A stretch of DNA of 64,000 bases. It comes from CAXXOK01 sp035353615 (lineage in GTDB: Bacteria; Bacillota; Clostridia; Christensenellales; Aristaeellaceae). The notes under the pieces were generated by a model. The model was not told where the DNA came from and did not search any database. It saw only the letters and a list, made by a program, of their open reading frames with translations. A program made the translations under genes and the position numbers. Below, in pieces: positions 27,119 through 35,960 of the stretch (position 1 is the stretch's first letter; each line of letters begins with the position of its first letter). Where the stretch lies: NCBI GenBank assembly GCA_035353615.1, contig DAOPZY010000011.1:1-64000 (forward strand). The letters are read 5' to 3'.

Positions 27119-27449
27119 AAGCCAGAAACTTTTCGCCGCTTGCTTCCAATGCCGCGGACAGCGTAGCGCCCACGTTACCGCGCAAGCCGGAATCTACTTT
27201 CAGATAGCAATAGGTAATACCGTGCTCCTTTGCAGTACATATGATCTGCGTTACAACTGCCGCGGCCTTCTCGGGCGCTTGATGCCGTGTTTCCGTATCG
27301 ATCACTAAAACGTCGATATCCTGCTGTGTAAACAGGTTATTATCCATGGCGCTGCTGGTGATCACTTTAAGCCTGACATCGTATCTTGCAAACTGAACGC
27401 TTACGTCCAGCGCTCCTGTAAAGTCGTCCGCGATGATGAGAAGCTGCAT
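27078..27449 (-). pseudogene. Truncated four-carbon-acid sugar kinase (DUF1537/OtnK-YgbK family), N-terminal fragment
   Basis: The ATG at 27449 with GGAGCGTGAGGT upstream begins a typical N-terminus of the family: 'LLIIADDFTGALDVSVQFAR' and, near residue 80, 'YLKVDSGLRGNVGATL', then 'FLAFAPAYPEMQRI'. Intact kinases phosphorylate C4 sugar acids such as threonate or erythronate and are about 400-470 residues long; here the frame ends at residue 123 where the sequence becomes adhesin. A divergent PrpR-type regulator next to it is the usual partner, so the promoter end is native and the rest of the gene has been replaced. Confidence 0.8.
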
Positions 27450-27644
27450 ACCTCACGCTCCTGCGATGTTCTAAATTGAAACATTTATTGGTTACATTGC
27501 GAGTCCCCTACCAAATCTGCGGGACAGGCTTTGTTCAGGTTCATAATAGCATACGGAAGGACATCTAACAACCATAAATGACAATTAAAAGTACAATATG
27601 TGTTTAATTTTGAAATTCTACGTATTCCGTTTTGAACATATCTA

Positions 27645-27653
27645 TGTTATAAT
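27645..27653 (+). promoter_or_regulatory. Extended -10 promoter of the PrpR-type regulator gene
   Basis: TGTTATAAT (27645-27653) is an extended -10 element about 40 bases upstream of the start at 27693. The -35 position (TTCCGT at 27625) is poor, as is common for TGn promoters. Confidence 0.5.
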
Positions 27654-27692
27654 TTCATTAGTGAACATTTTTGAGAAATGAGATGCTTAGCC

Positions 27693-29513
27693 ATGGAGAA
27701 AATTCGGGTATTGGGTATTGCTCCATACGAAGGAATGCTAAACTTAATGCGCGCAGCAGCGGAAAAACGCGACGATATCAGCCTGACAGCTTTCGTGGGC
27801 GATCTGGACAGCGGCGTGGCAATTGCCAGCCGCTACACAAACGACGATTTTGATGTAATCCTCTCCCGCGGCGGTACGGCGGAGATGATTCGCCAAAAAA
27901 GTAAAATCCCAATTGTGGAGATTCCTATTTCGGCCTATGACATTTTACGGTCTATAAACTTGGCGAAAATTGGCAAGGGAAAGTACGCCATTGTGGGGTT
28001 CCCGGCGATTACGCGCAACGCGCGTTTTTTATGTGACATTCTGCAGTATCATTTGGATATTTTCACAATCAACAACGAGCAGGAGGCCCGCACGCTCATC
28101 TCCAAACTAAGTAAGGAAGGCTATTCCATGGTGATGTGCGATATGATCGCCAATTCCACCGCGCAGCGTTTCGGCCTTCCCGCCATGCTCATCAACTCCG
28201 GCGCGGAAAGCGTGGAGGATGCCATGGATCAGTCTGTAAAAACAAGCATGATCTATCACCAGTTACAGGATCGCGCCCGTTTCTTTCAGGGGATTGCGCA
28301 GGCGCAGCCTCAGCAGTTGCTGGTGCTCAACAGCCAGGGCGGGCAAGAGTATGCCACCAGCATGGAACTCCTTCCCCAGAAGGTAACGGAACGCATCCTG
28401 AACACGCACCCCTATATTGTGGCCGAGGGACACAAGCGGTTTGTTTGCGAGGTGAATGGACGGTATTACAGCATCAACGGTAAAACCGCCGAAATCAATG
28501 GTGAAACCTATGTGGTCTATGCGCTGAGCACACTCAAAACGGTGCTTTCGCTTCAAAAATACGGTATCTACCTCGTGGATAAGGAAGAGGCGATCGATCG
28601 ATTCTTTAACAGCTTCTATGGCATCACACGGTCCACCTCAGCAGAAGGCATTGATGTGGAACAGTATGCGCAAAGTCGGGAAGCGATCTTTGTGACAGGC
28701 GAATTTGGCACTGGGAAAGATCAGATGGTACGCTTATTATACAGCCACAGTTCGCTGAGTCATTCGCCGCTGGTGGTGATCGACTGTGCGCAACTGCATT
28801 CGCGCGGTTGGAATTTCTTGATCGAGAATAAATACTCGCCGCTGACGGATACGGAAATCACCATTCATATCAGAAACATAAACGCACTTACGGACAAGCA
28901 GTTTCTGGAGCTCTTTATGATGGTTAAGGATATGCACACCCATCACCGAAACCGCCTTATTTTTTGCGGTACGACGGATGGTGAAAGCACCTCCGGCGAA
29001 CGCGCGCGAAGCATTATTGAGTGGTTTTCCTGCCTGGTTGTGAATATGCCGTCCTTACGCAGTAATAAAGAAATGATTCCGCACCTGGCAAGTCTATATA
29101 TCAGCACGTTAAACATGAAGTATTCCAAGGAGATTATAGGCGTTGAGCCGGAGGGCCTGCGCTACTTGGAATCCTACGATTGGCCGAATAACTATGACCA
29201 GTTTAAACGCGTGATCAACGAGCTGGTACTGGCAACCGACGAGTCCTTTATCAAAGCTGAAAGCATCTATCGGATTCTGAAACGTGAAATCCGTACTTTC
29301 GGGGAAAAAAAGTCCGATATCTCCACCGTCTCAGATGACATAACGTTGGAAGATATGAATCTGATGATGCTCAAACAGGTGCTGGCGCAGGAGCACGGAA
29401 ACCAAACCACCGCTGCCAAACGCCTGGGCATCAGCCGTACCACGCTATGGCGTATGCTGCAAAAATGTGTAGACGAGAGTATTGTCAATAAGGAAGATAC
29501 TGCAAAACAATAA
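27693..29513 (+). CDS. PrpR-N / AAA / Fis-HTH transcriptional regulator
   Basis: About 606 residues. The N-terminal PrpR-N sensor domain ('KIRVLGIAPYEGMLNLM' to about residue 195) is followed by a PAS-like segment (about 200-290), an AAA domain with Walker A 'TGEFGTGKDQ' near residue 335, and a C-terminal Fis-type HTH ('NQTTAAKRLGISRTTLWRML'). The AAA part lacks a GAFTGA loop, so it probably does not remodel sigma-54 polymerase. Related regulators control DUF1537 kinase/PdxA operons in Clostridia; here the divergent kinase is broken. ATG 27678 is an alternative start five codons upstream; 27693 fits the family start. Confidence 0.8.
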   Translation: MEKIRVLGIAPYEGMLNLMRAAAEKRDDISLTAFVGDLDSGVAIASRYTNDDFDVILSRGGTAEMIRQKSKIPIVEIPISAYDILRSINLAKIGKGKYAIVGFPAITRNARFLCDILQYHLDIFTINNEQEARTLISKLSKEGYSMVMCDMIANSTAQRFGLPAMLINSGAESVEDAMDQSVKTSMIYHQLQDRARFFQGIAQAQPQQLLVLNSQGGQEYATSMELLPQKVTERILNTHPYIVAEGHKRFVCEVNGRYYSINGKTAEINGETYVVYALSTLKTVLSLQKYGIYLVDKEEAIDRFFNSFYGITRSTSAEGIDVEQYAQSREAIFVTGEFGTGKDQMVRLLYSHSSLSHSPLVVIDCAQLHSRGWNFLIENKYSPLTDTEITIHIRNINALTDKQFLELFMMVKDMHTHHRNRLIFCGTTDGESTSGERARSIIEWFSCLVVNMPSLRSNKEMIPHLASLYISTLNMKYSKEIIGVEPEGLRYLESYDWPNNYDQFKRVINELVLATDESFIKAESIYRILKREIRTFGEKKSDISTVSDDITLEDMNLMMLKQVLAQEHGNQTTAAKRLGISRTTLWRMLQKCVDESIVNKEDTAKQ

Positions 29514-29850
29514 ACAGATGAAGCCTTATCCGTTTTGCGCGTCGATAGCCCTTGCATAAAAGCTTTCTGTGCCACCTGAAACAAGATTGCTTCACTGCGC
29601 TTGCGCTCGGGTACGAAGATGGGGATGTAGCTGCTGTTACTACAACTGGTTTATCGACGTCCCCTACGTAAAGTTCATGTCAGCGTTTATTAGGCTTTGC
29701 CCCATGCCTGTCGGATGCCTTATATGGAATAAAATATAATGTAAGCACCGCGCGTGCCGAAGGCACAATATAGCGCGGTTTATGGATTCAATTCACTTTG
29801 CCAACGGTCTGCGGGCTTCGCACTTGCCCCCTTTTCGCTGCGGCGGGGTT
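29514..29850. other. Intergenic region between convergent genes
   Basis: No gene recognised. Near the right side ACCGCGC (29747-29753) and GCGCGGT (29773-29779) form a stem that could terminate either neighbour. Nothing else was seen. Confidence 0.4.
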
Positions 29851-30864
29851 TCACGGCTTGCGGAACAGGCCGGCGGCGGCGCACCAATCCAGCGTGTCTT
29901 TCAGGGTTTCGCGGAAGGGGCGCGGAGAAAAGCCCAGTTCTTTCGCGGCTTTGTCGTGGCAAAACGCGGCATTGCTTTGCAGCGTGTCGATGCTGTAACG
30001 GGTAAACAGCGGCTTCTGGCGCATGAGGCGGTAGTACAGCTCCGCAAACGGCGCGACGAGCCGAATAAACCAGAGCGGCAGAAAAGTCCGGATGCTCTTG
30101 CGCCCGCCAAGCTCGTGCAGGGTTCCGAAGATTTCTTCCACACTGATATAGCGGTTCGTTAGCAGATAACACTCGCCCTTTTTCCCCCGGTCGCAGCAGG
30201 CGAGGATCGCGTTGGCAACGTCCCGCACATCCACAAAATCATACCCGCCCCGGATACCGGCGGCCAAACGTCCGTCATGCCAGTCGCAAACCAACTGTGT
30301 CAAATGGCCGTGGCTGTAATCATTTGGGCCGCATATGCCGGATGGATGAACCACCGACGCGTTCAGGCCCTGTTTGCTCGCCGCTTCCAGCACATACGCG
30401 GTTGCCTCGGCCTTGGTTTTTGCGTACAGCCCATCGACCCGTTCGGGATCAAACCGTTCGGTTTCCCGGATGATCTCGCCTTTGGGAAGCGCGGGGAGCG
30501 CGTGAACGGAGCTTACGTACACCAGCTTGCGCACAGCATGTTTCAGGCATTGCTCCACCACGTTTTTTACGCCCTCCACATTCACGGCGTGCACCATCGG
30601 CTGGTATCCGGAAGCAATGGTGACAATCGCGGCGCAGTGGATCACCGTGAGCGCCGTATCCGCGTCGGTTGCAAAGGCGGGCGCAAGGGTTTCGGGGCGG
30701 AGAACGTCGCCGGCGTATACCGAGATGCCGGCGGGCAGCTGCGGGGCATGCTCATCTGCGGGCAGCACAAAGGCGCGCACGGTTTCACCGCGCGCTAAAA
30801 GCGCCTGCACCACCGTCAGCCCCAAATGACCGGCTGCGCCGGTTACCAGATATTCATTACGCAT
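29851..30864 (-). CDS. NAD(P)-dependent epimerase/dehydratase (extended SDR)
   Basis: A 337-residue extended short-chain dehydrogenase. 'YLVTGAAGHLGLTVVQALLA' is the GxxGxxG cofactor motif, 'KLVYVSSVHALP' holds the catalytic Ser and 'GLYAKTKAEA' the YxxxK pair. 'VVHPSGICGPND' is the usual downstream motif. The substrate is probably a nucleotide sugar or a lipid-like 3-hydroxy compound. The ATG at 30864 is preceded by GGAGG at seven bases; the longer frame upstream is not needed. It is divergent from the DegT aminotransferase gene, which would fit sugar-nucleotide metabolism, but no other such gene is near. Confidence 0.85.
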   Translation of the reverse strand: MRNEYLVTGAAGHLGLTVVQALLARGETVRAFVLPADEHAPQLPAGISVYAGDVLRPETLAPAFATDADTALTVIHCAAIVTIASGYQPMVHAVNVEGVKNVVEQCLKHAVRKLVYVSSVHALPALPKGEIIRETERFDPERVDGLYAKTKAEATAYVLEAASKQGLNASVVHPSGICGPNDYSHGHLTQLVCDWHDGRLAAGIRGGYDFVDVRDVANAILACCDRGKKGECYLLTNRYISVEEIFGTLHELGGRKSIRTFLPLWFIRLVAPFAELYYRLMRQKPLFTRYSIDTLQSNAAFCHDKAAKELGFSPRPFRETLKDTLDWCAAAGLFRKP

Positions 30865-31017
30865 ACCGATGCCTCCATTCGGAGAGCCTTCACCCTCCGT
30901 ATCCATGATAGCACGGAATGTTCAATGTGGAACAGGACATTACCACAATTCACAGTTGGTTCACAAAGTGTAACATCTGTCCCACAAGAGAAGCCCCTCA
31001 ACAAGGCCCCCGCTCAT

Positions 31018-31046
31018 TTGACAGGCTCGGGAGGGTATGCTATTAT
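31018..31046 (+). promoter_or_regulatory. Promoter of the DegT/StrS aminotransferase gene
   Basis: TTGACA (31018-31023), 17-base spacer, TATTAT (31041-31046), about 50 bases before the start codon. Confidence 0.75.
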
Positions 31047-31096
31047 CATCGGGACATGCAACCCGTCCGGGTGAAAACAAGGAAGGTATGGAATTA

Positions 31097-32299
31097 ATGA
31101 AGGTTTCCTTTTTTAACTTGGAACGCCAGTACCGTGATTTGCAGCCGGAAATGGAACAGCAGGTGCTTGAAACCCTGCGCGCCTGCGCCTTTATTGAGGG
31201 GCCGGCCGTGAAAACGCTGGAAGCCTCGCTGGCGGAGTACCTGCGCGTGAAACATGCCATCACCTGCGGCAACGGCACCGACGCGCTCAAGCTTGCGCTA
31301 CGCGCCTGCCGCGTGCTGCCCGGGGATGAAGTGATTACCTCGCCGTTCACGTTTTTTGCCTCGGCGGAAGCGATCGCGGCCGTAGGCGCGGTGCCGGTGT
31401 TTGTGGATATTGACCCCGTAACCCTGAACCTTGACCCCAGCCGGATTGAGGCGGCGATTACCGCTAAAACAAGCGCGATTTTGCCCGTCGATATTTTTGG
31501 CGTGCCCGCGGAGATGGACGCGATAAACGAAATTGCGAAACACCATGGTTTACGGGTGATTGAGGACGCCTGTCAAGCGATTGGCGCGGAGTACCGCGGT
31601 AAAAAAGCCGGGGCGCTCAGCGATGCCGGCTGCTTCTCGTTTTACCCCACGAAGAACCTTGCCGCATACGGCGACGGCGGCATGATTACCACCGATGATG
31701 ACGATATCGCCCTGCTTTGCCGCGCGTACAAGGCCCACGGCAACGGTAAAAACGGCGCGAAAGCCGCCCGGCTGCTGGGCATGGACGCGGACGACCCCGA
31801 ACAGAACGTTCAGGGCAAAAGCGATGGGCTTTATGATCCCTACAAATACTACAACTATCTGGTAGGGGATAATTCCCGGCTGGATACGGTTCAGGCCGCC
31901 GTGTTGCGCGTTAAGCTCGGGCATCTGGACCGCTATAACGAGCAACGGACCGAAAATGCCCGCCGGTACCACGAGGGGCTTCAAGGTTTGCCGCTCCGCC
32001 TGCCGCCGTTAACCCTGCCCGGGATTCGGCAGTGCTGGCACCAGTATGCGCTGATGTCGCAGGAGAAAACGGCCCTGATCGATCATCTGGGCGCGGCGCA
32101 GATCGGCACCGGCGCGTTTTATCCGGTTCCGCTGCACCTGCAAAAGGTATTCCGTCCATTGGGCTACCGCGAAGGCGATTTGCCCAACGCGGAACAGGCG
32201 TGCAGACAATCGGTCTGCTTGCCGGTGTATCCCGAACTGACCGCCGAGGAATCCGATTATGTGATCCAAACAATTCGCGCGTTTTACCGGAAGGGGTAA
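31097..32299 (+). CDS. DegT/DnrJ/EryC1/StrS-family PLP aminotransferase
   Basis: A 400-residue fold-type I PLP enzyme that aminates keto-sugars in nucleotide-sugar pathways. Visible: 'GNGTDALKLALRA' (PLP phosphate cup), 'DIFGVPAEMDAI', 'VIEDACQAIGAEYRGKKAG' (Asp contacting the pyridine N) and 'CFSFYPTKNLAAYGDGGM' with the Schiff-base Lys. 'GDNSRLDTVQAAVL' is the family's conserved Arg segment. ATG 31097 was chosen because it gives the usual 'MKVSFFNLERQY' start; ATG 31088 is possible. It has its own promoter; no glycan synthesis cluster surrounds it, so the pathway is unknown. Confidence 0.85.
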   Translation: MKVSFFNLERQYRDLQPEMEQQVLETLRACAFIEGPAVKTLEASLAEYLRVKHAITCGNGTDALKLALRACRVLPGDEVITSPFTFFASAEAIAAVGAVPVFVDIDPVTLNLDPSRIEAAITAKTSAILPVDIFGVPAEMDAINEIAKHHGLRVIEDACQAIGAEYRGKKAGALSDAGCFSFYPTKNLAAYGDGGMITTDDDDIALLCRAYKAHGNGKNGAKAARLLGMDADDPEQNVQGKSDGLYDPYKYYNYLVGDNSRLDTVQAAVLRVKLGHLDRYNEQRTENARRYHEGLQGLPLRLPPLTLPGIRQCWHQYALMSQEKTALIDHLGAAQIGTGAFYPVPLHLQKVFRPLGYREGDLPNAEQACRQSVCLPVYPELTAEESDYVIQTIRAFYRKG

Positions 32300-32620
32300 C
32301 GCAGGCCGTTGCAAATTGTTAAAAAGTGGGTCAAGGGATGAAATCCCTTGTCAGGTTCCAAGGGTGAAACCCTACTGCCGCCGCGTAAATCGTTGTGAGT
32401 GAACAGTCCGCACTGCCATGAGGCGAGCGGCGACAGCGAATTGGTGGGATTCTTTAACAGCCTGTAAAGGCGCGCGCTTCCAATGCGGAAACGCGCGCCT
32501 TTGGCTTATCCTCAAACCCCGCCGCCGCAACGCCGGGCCAAGGGGAAAACCCGCTAGCTTGCGAGGCGAAGCCCACACGGCAGATTGGGAACGCAAAAGC
32601 CTACAGCCACGGCCCGCCCG
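32300..32620. other. Intergenic region with two GAA-loop hairpins and a GC-rich stem
   Basis: CAAGGGAT-GAA-ATCCCTTG (32332-32350) is followed by AGGGT-GAA-ACCCT (32361-32373), then a GC-rich stretch ending in the motif GGCGAGCGGC (32422). A second stem, AAAGGCGCGCGC with its complement, spans 32466-32502 and may end the convergent genes. A related hairpin-plus-GGCGAGCGGC element occurs at 36225-36312, so this looks like a dispersed intergenic repeat. Confidence 0.5.
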
Positions 32621-33013
32621 TCACAGCGAGCGCCTTTCGGACGGCTCGCCCGCGTGGCGACCGGCCGCCATGGAGCAGTTCACCTCTTGCCCTTCGCGGC
32701 GCAGGTAATCCGCGCCCCAGTCATACATGCCAAACAGTATGGGGCGGATGCTGCGGCCCAGATCGGTCAGCGCGTATTCCACTTTGGGGGGCACAACGGG
32801 GTACACGGTGCGTAAAATCAGCTCGCTCTGTTCCAGTTCCCGCAACTGCTGGGTGAGCATCTTGGGGGTCGCCTGCGGAATCAGCTTTCGAAGCTCGCCA
32901 AAGCGAAGCGTCGCGTCCAGCAGATGCCACAGGATCAGCGCTTTATATTTTCCCCCGATCATGGCGAGCGTCGCGTCTACGGGGCAGTTGTATCCGGCGC
33001 ATTGGCAATGGAT
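32621..33013 (-). CDS. HxlR-family winged-helix regulator (start codon unusual)
   Basis: The DNA-binding domain is clear: 'CPVDATLAMIGGKYKALILW', then 'LRFGELRKLIPQATPKMLTQ', 'QLRELEQSELI' and 'VEYALTDLGRSI' are the HxlR signature. The conserved N-terminal CPV-ATL segment lies upstream of the first ATG (32962), and no ATG, GTG or TTG exists between it and the preceding in-frame stop. The only well-placed start is an ATC at 33013, six bases after GGGAGGGG. That gives 130 residues including a Cys cluster (CQCAGYNC) of the kind redox-sensing HxlR proteins use. Either an AUC start is used or a base is wrong. It is divergent from the copper genes with a 400-base gap; targets unknown. Confidence 0.75.
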   Translation of the reverse strand: MHCQCAGYNCPVDATLAMIGGKYKALILWHLLDATLRFGELRKLIPQATPKMLTQQLRELEQSELILRTVYPVVPPKVEYALTDLGRSIRPILFGMYDWGADYLRREGQEVNCSMAAGRHAGEPSERRSL

Positions 33014-33273
33014 GGGGAACCCCTCCCTTCGGTTGGGTCGGCTTCAACCGTTGGGCCGCGCGCGCAGGCTCCGGTTTCCGCCTGTACTGTACCATAAACC
33101 TTCCGCATGGGTCAACTGCGCGGTGAACCGATGTTTGAACCGCGTGACGGATGGGTATAACAGGATTGTGCCGCTCGGCTTGAACGCGTACACCGCCAAT
33201 CGCGTCCTACATCCCGGCATCGGCATGCGCAACCAAACGCGCGAACCATGCGCCGTAGTTTTCCTCCTTTGAG

Positions 33274-33302
33274 TTGAACAGTACCCTTTTGGGTAGTTAT
33301 AT
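33274..33302 (+). promoter_or_regulatory. Copper-responsive promoter/operator of copA (CsoR-like)
   Basis: TTGAAC (33274-33279), a 17-base spacer and TTATAT (33297-33302) form a promoter. The spacer contains the perfect dyad TACCC-TTTT-GGGTA (33282-33295), which fits the CsoR operator type, and a further half-site TACCC follows at 33302. Repression by a copper sensor bound between -35 and -10 is expected. No csoR or copY gene is in the window. Confidence 0.65.
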
Positions 33303-33414
33303 ACCCGAAAGTGCGTACTTGCTAATTTGAACATTTGTTTTACACTGGGGTTGTACGGCGCGGTTCCGCCGGGCGGGGCCGAAAGGCTGGCACTCCGGAA
33401 GGGAGTTACTTTAC

Positions 33415-35901
33415 ATGGATAAGCAAATTTTAGACATTCATGGCATGACCTGCGCGGCATGCGCCGCGCGTATCGAAAAAACAGTCGGCAAACTGGCGGG
33501 GGTAGAACAGGCTAATGTGAACCTTGCCAGCGAAAAGCTGTTTGTCGAATATGATCCCGCCGCCCTTGGGGTGGAGGACATCAAGAAAGCAGTTGAAAAA
33601 ATCGGCTATGAAGCCGTGGAGCGCAAAGATACCCAGCACGCCACCATCCCCATCGGGGGCATGACGTGCGCGGCCTGTTCCCAAAGGGTGGAAAAGGCGA
33701 TTCGGAAACTGGAGGGCGTGGAAAGCGTTTCGGTCAACCTTGCCACCGAGAAGGCGACCGTGACCTACCGTCCCCAGCAAACACGGCTTTCCGACATTCG
33801 CGGGGTCATCGAAAAGGCAGGTTATCAGGCGCTGACGGTCAACCGTGAAACAGCCGCTGAGGAGGATCGCGCGCGCAGGCAAAAGGCCGTGCGTACGTTG
33901 TGGACCAAGTTTATCGTGGCCGCCGCGTTTTCTGTGCCGCTTTTATACATCGCAATGGCTCCGATGCTCAAGGGCGTTTCGCTTCCGTTCCCGGAGTGGC
34001 TTCACCCGATGCACCATCCGCTGGCGTACGCGATTGCGGAGCTTTTATTGGTGCTGCCGGTGATCGGGGTCGGCTACCGGTTTTACACCGTCGGCTACCG
34101 GGCGCTGTGGCAACGCAGCCCCAATATGGATTCGCTGATTGCCGTTGGCACCACGGCCGCGTTCCTGTTCAGCGTATATAACCTGTTCCAGATTGCCGCC
34201 GGGAATGTCGCGGCTGTGGATTCGCTTTATTTTGAAACATCTGGCGTGATTATCACCCTTATTTTGCTGGGTAAGTCGCTGGAAGCGGTGTCCAAGGGGC
34301 GCACAAGCGAGGCAATCAAAAAGCTGATGGGTTTGGCGCCCAAAACCGCAATCGTGCTTGCGCAGGGTCAGGAAAAGGAAATCCCGATTGACGAAGTCGA
34401 AATAGGCGACACAGTGATTGTCCGTCCCGGCGCAAGCATCCCGGTGGACGGCACAGTCACCGAAGGGCACAGCGCCGTGGATGAATCCATGCTGACAGGC
34501 GAAAGCATGCCGGTTGAAAAGAAAGCGGGCGATCCTGTTTACGCAGCCTCCATCAACACCACAGGCACCGTGCGCTTTCGCGCTGAAAAAATCGGCGGGG
34601 ACACAGCGCTGGCGCAAATCATTCGGCTGGTGGAGGACGCGCAAGGTTCCAAAGCGCCCATTGCGCAGTTGGCGGATGTGGTTTCCGGCTACTTTGTGCC
34701 CGTGGTGGTTGCGATTGCCGTCGCGGCGGGGCTGGCATGGTTCTTTGGCACAGGAGGGGATTTGAAGTTCGCGCTGACGATCTTTATCTCCGTGCTGGTG
34801 ATCGCGTGCCCGTGCGCGCTTGGCCTCGCAACGCCCACAGCGATCATGGTGGGCACAGGGAAGGGCGCTGAATACGGCATCCTCATCAAGGGCGGCGAAG
34901 CGCTTGAAACCGCTCACACAGTGCATACCGTGGTGTTTGATAAAACAGGCACCCTGACCGAAGGCAAGCCGACGGTTACCGATGTGCTCCCTCAGGAAGG
35001 TTATACCGCAGAAACACTCTTGGAACTTGCAGCCGGCGCGGAACAGGCTTCGGAACACCCGTTGGGGCAGGCGATTGTGCGCGGCGCGCAGGCTAAGGGC
35101 CTGCAACCCGCACCGGTGGAGGATTTTCAGTCCCTTACCGGACGGGGCATCGAAGCGATGCTGAACGGGCAGAGGGTGCTTGCGGGCAACGAAAAGCTGA
35201 TGGCGGAACAGGGCGTGGCGCTCGAAGCCGGCGCGGAAGCGGTGGATCGCTTGGCCGGCGAAGGTAAAACGCCGATGTTTGTGGCGGTGGATGGAAAGCT
35301 TGCGGGGGTGATCGCCGTTGCGGACGTGGTGAAGCCGAGCAGCCGCGACGCGATTGAAAACCTGCACCGTATGGGCATTGAGGTGGCGATGATTACCGGC
35401 GATAACCGCAAAACCGCGAACGCGATCGCGCGTCAGGTTGGCATCGACCGGGTGCTTGCCGAGGTGTTGCCGCAGGATAAAGCCAACGAGGTCAAGAAAC
35501 TGCAAAGCGAAGGCCGACGGGTTGCCATGGTGGGGGACGGCATCAACGACGCGCCCGCGCTCGTACAGGCGGATATCGGCATCGCCATTGGCTCCGGAAC
35601 CGATGTGGCCATCGAAAGCGCGGATATTGTGCTGATGCGCTCCGACCTGCGCGATGTGTCCACCGCTATTGAGCTGAGCAGGCGCACCATCCGCAACATC
35701 AAACAAAACCTCTTTTGGGCGTTTGGGTATAACGTGATTGGCATCCCGATTGCGGCGGGCGTGCTGCACCTGTTTGGCGGGCCGCTCTTAAACCCGATCT
35801 TCGCGGCGGCGGCCATGTCGCTCAGCTCCGTCTCGGTGCTGACCAACGCCCTTCGACTGAAACGCTTTCACCCGTCCCACACAAGAGAACAGTCCCTTTA
35901 A
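33415..35901 (+). CDS. copA: Copper-exporting P1B-type ATPase
   Basis: An 828-residue protein. Two N-terminal heavy-metal domains carry GMTCAAC (near residues 11 and 83). The membrane CPC motif is in 'ISVLVIACPCALGLATP', the phosphorylation site is 'FDKTGTLTEGKPT', the nucleotide-domain HP motif is in 'ASEHPLGQAI', and the hinge is 'MVGDGINDAPALVQADIG'. The NLFWAFGYN/MSLSS motifs in the last helices are typical of Cu+ exporters. It pumps Cu(I) out of the cytoplasm using ATP. The ATG follows GGGAG at nine bases. It precedes copZ by about 60 bases and sits behind a CsoR-type operator. Confidence 0.95.
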   Translation: MDKQILDIHGMTCAACAARIEKTVGKLAGVEQANVNLASEKLFVEYDPAALGVEDIKKAVEKIGYEAVERKDTQHATIPIGGMTCAACSQRVEKAIRKLEGVESVSVNLATEKATVTYRPQQTRLSDIRGVIEKAGYQALTVNRETAAEEDRARRQKAVRTLWTKFIVAAAFSVPLLYIAMAPMLKGVSLPFPEWLHPMHHPLAYAIAELLLVLPVIGVGYRFYTVGYRALWQRSPNMDSLIAVGTTAAFLFSVYNLFQIAAGNVAAVDSLYFETSGVIITLILLGKSLEAVSKGRTSEAIKKLMGLAPKTAIVLAQGQEKEIPIDEVEIGDTVIVRPGASIPVDGTVTEGHSAVDESMLTGESMPVEKKAGDPVYAASINTTGTVRFRAEKIGGDTALAQIIRLVEDAQGSKAPIAQLADVVSGYFVPVVVAIAVAAGLAWFFGTGGDLKFALTIFISVLVIACPCALGLATPTAIMVGTGKGAEYGILIKGGEALETAHTVHTVVFDKTGTLTEGKPTVTDVLPQEGYTAETLLELAAGAEQASEHPLGQAIVRGAQAKGLQPAPVEDFQSLTGRGIEAMLNGQRVLAGNEKLMAEQGVALEAGAEAVDRLAGEGKTPMFVAVDGKLAGVIAVADVVKPSSRDAIENLHRMGIEVAMITGDNRKTANAIARQVGIDRVLAEVLPQDKANEVKKLQSEGRRVAMVGDGINDAPALVQADIGIAIGSGTDVAIESADIVLMRSDLRDVSTAIELSRRTIRNIKQNLFWAFGYNVIGIPIAAGVLHLFGGPLLNPIFAAAAMSLSSVSVLTNALRLKRFHPSHTREQSL

Positions 35902-35960
35902 ACCGTAAACCAAGCAGAACCCGTCAACCCAATCGGAATTTGAGAAAGGATGCGTTGAAG

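Noticed and set aside
34045..35769. 574-codon leftward frame opposite copA and similar long frames opposite mutS2 and the EAL gene
   Set aside because: His/Arg-rich antisense shadows of strongly conserved genes.
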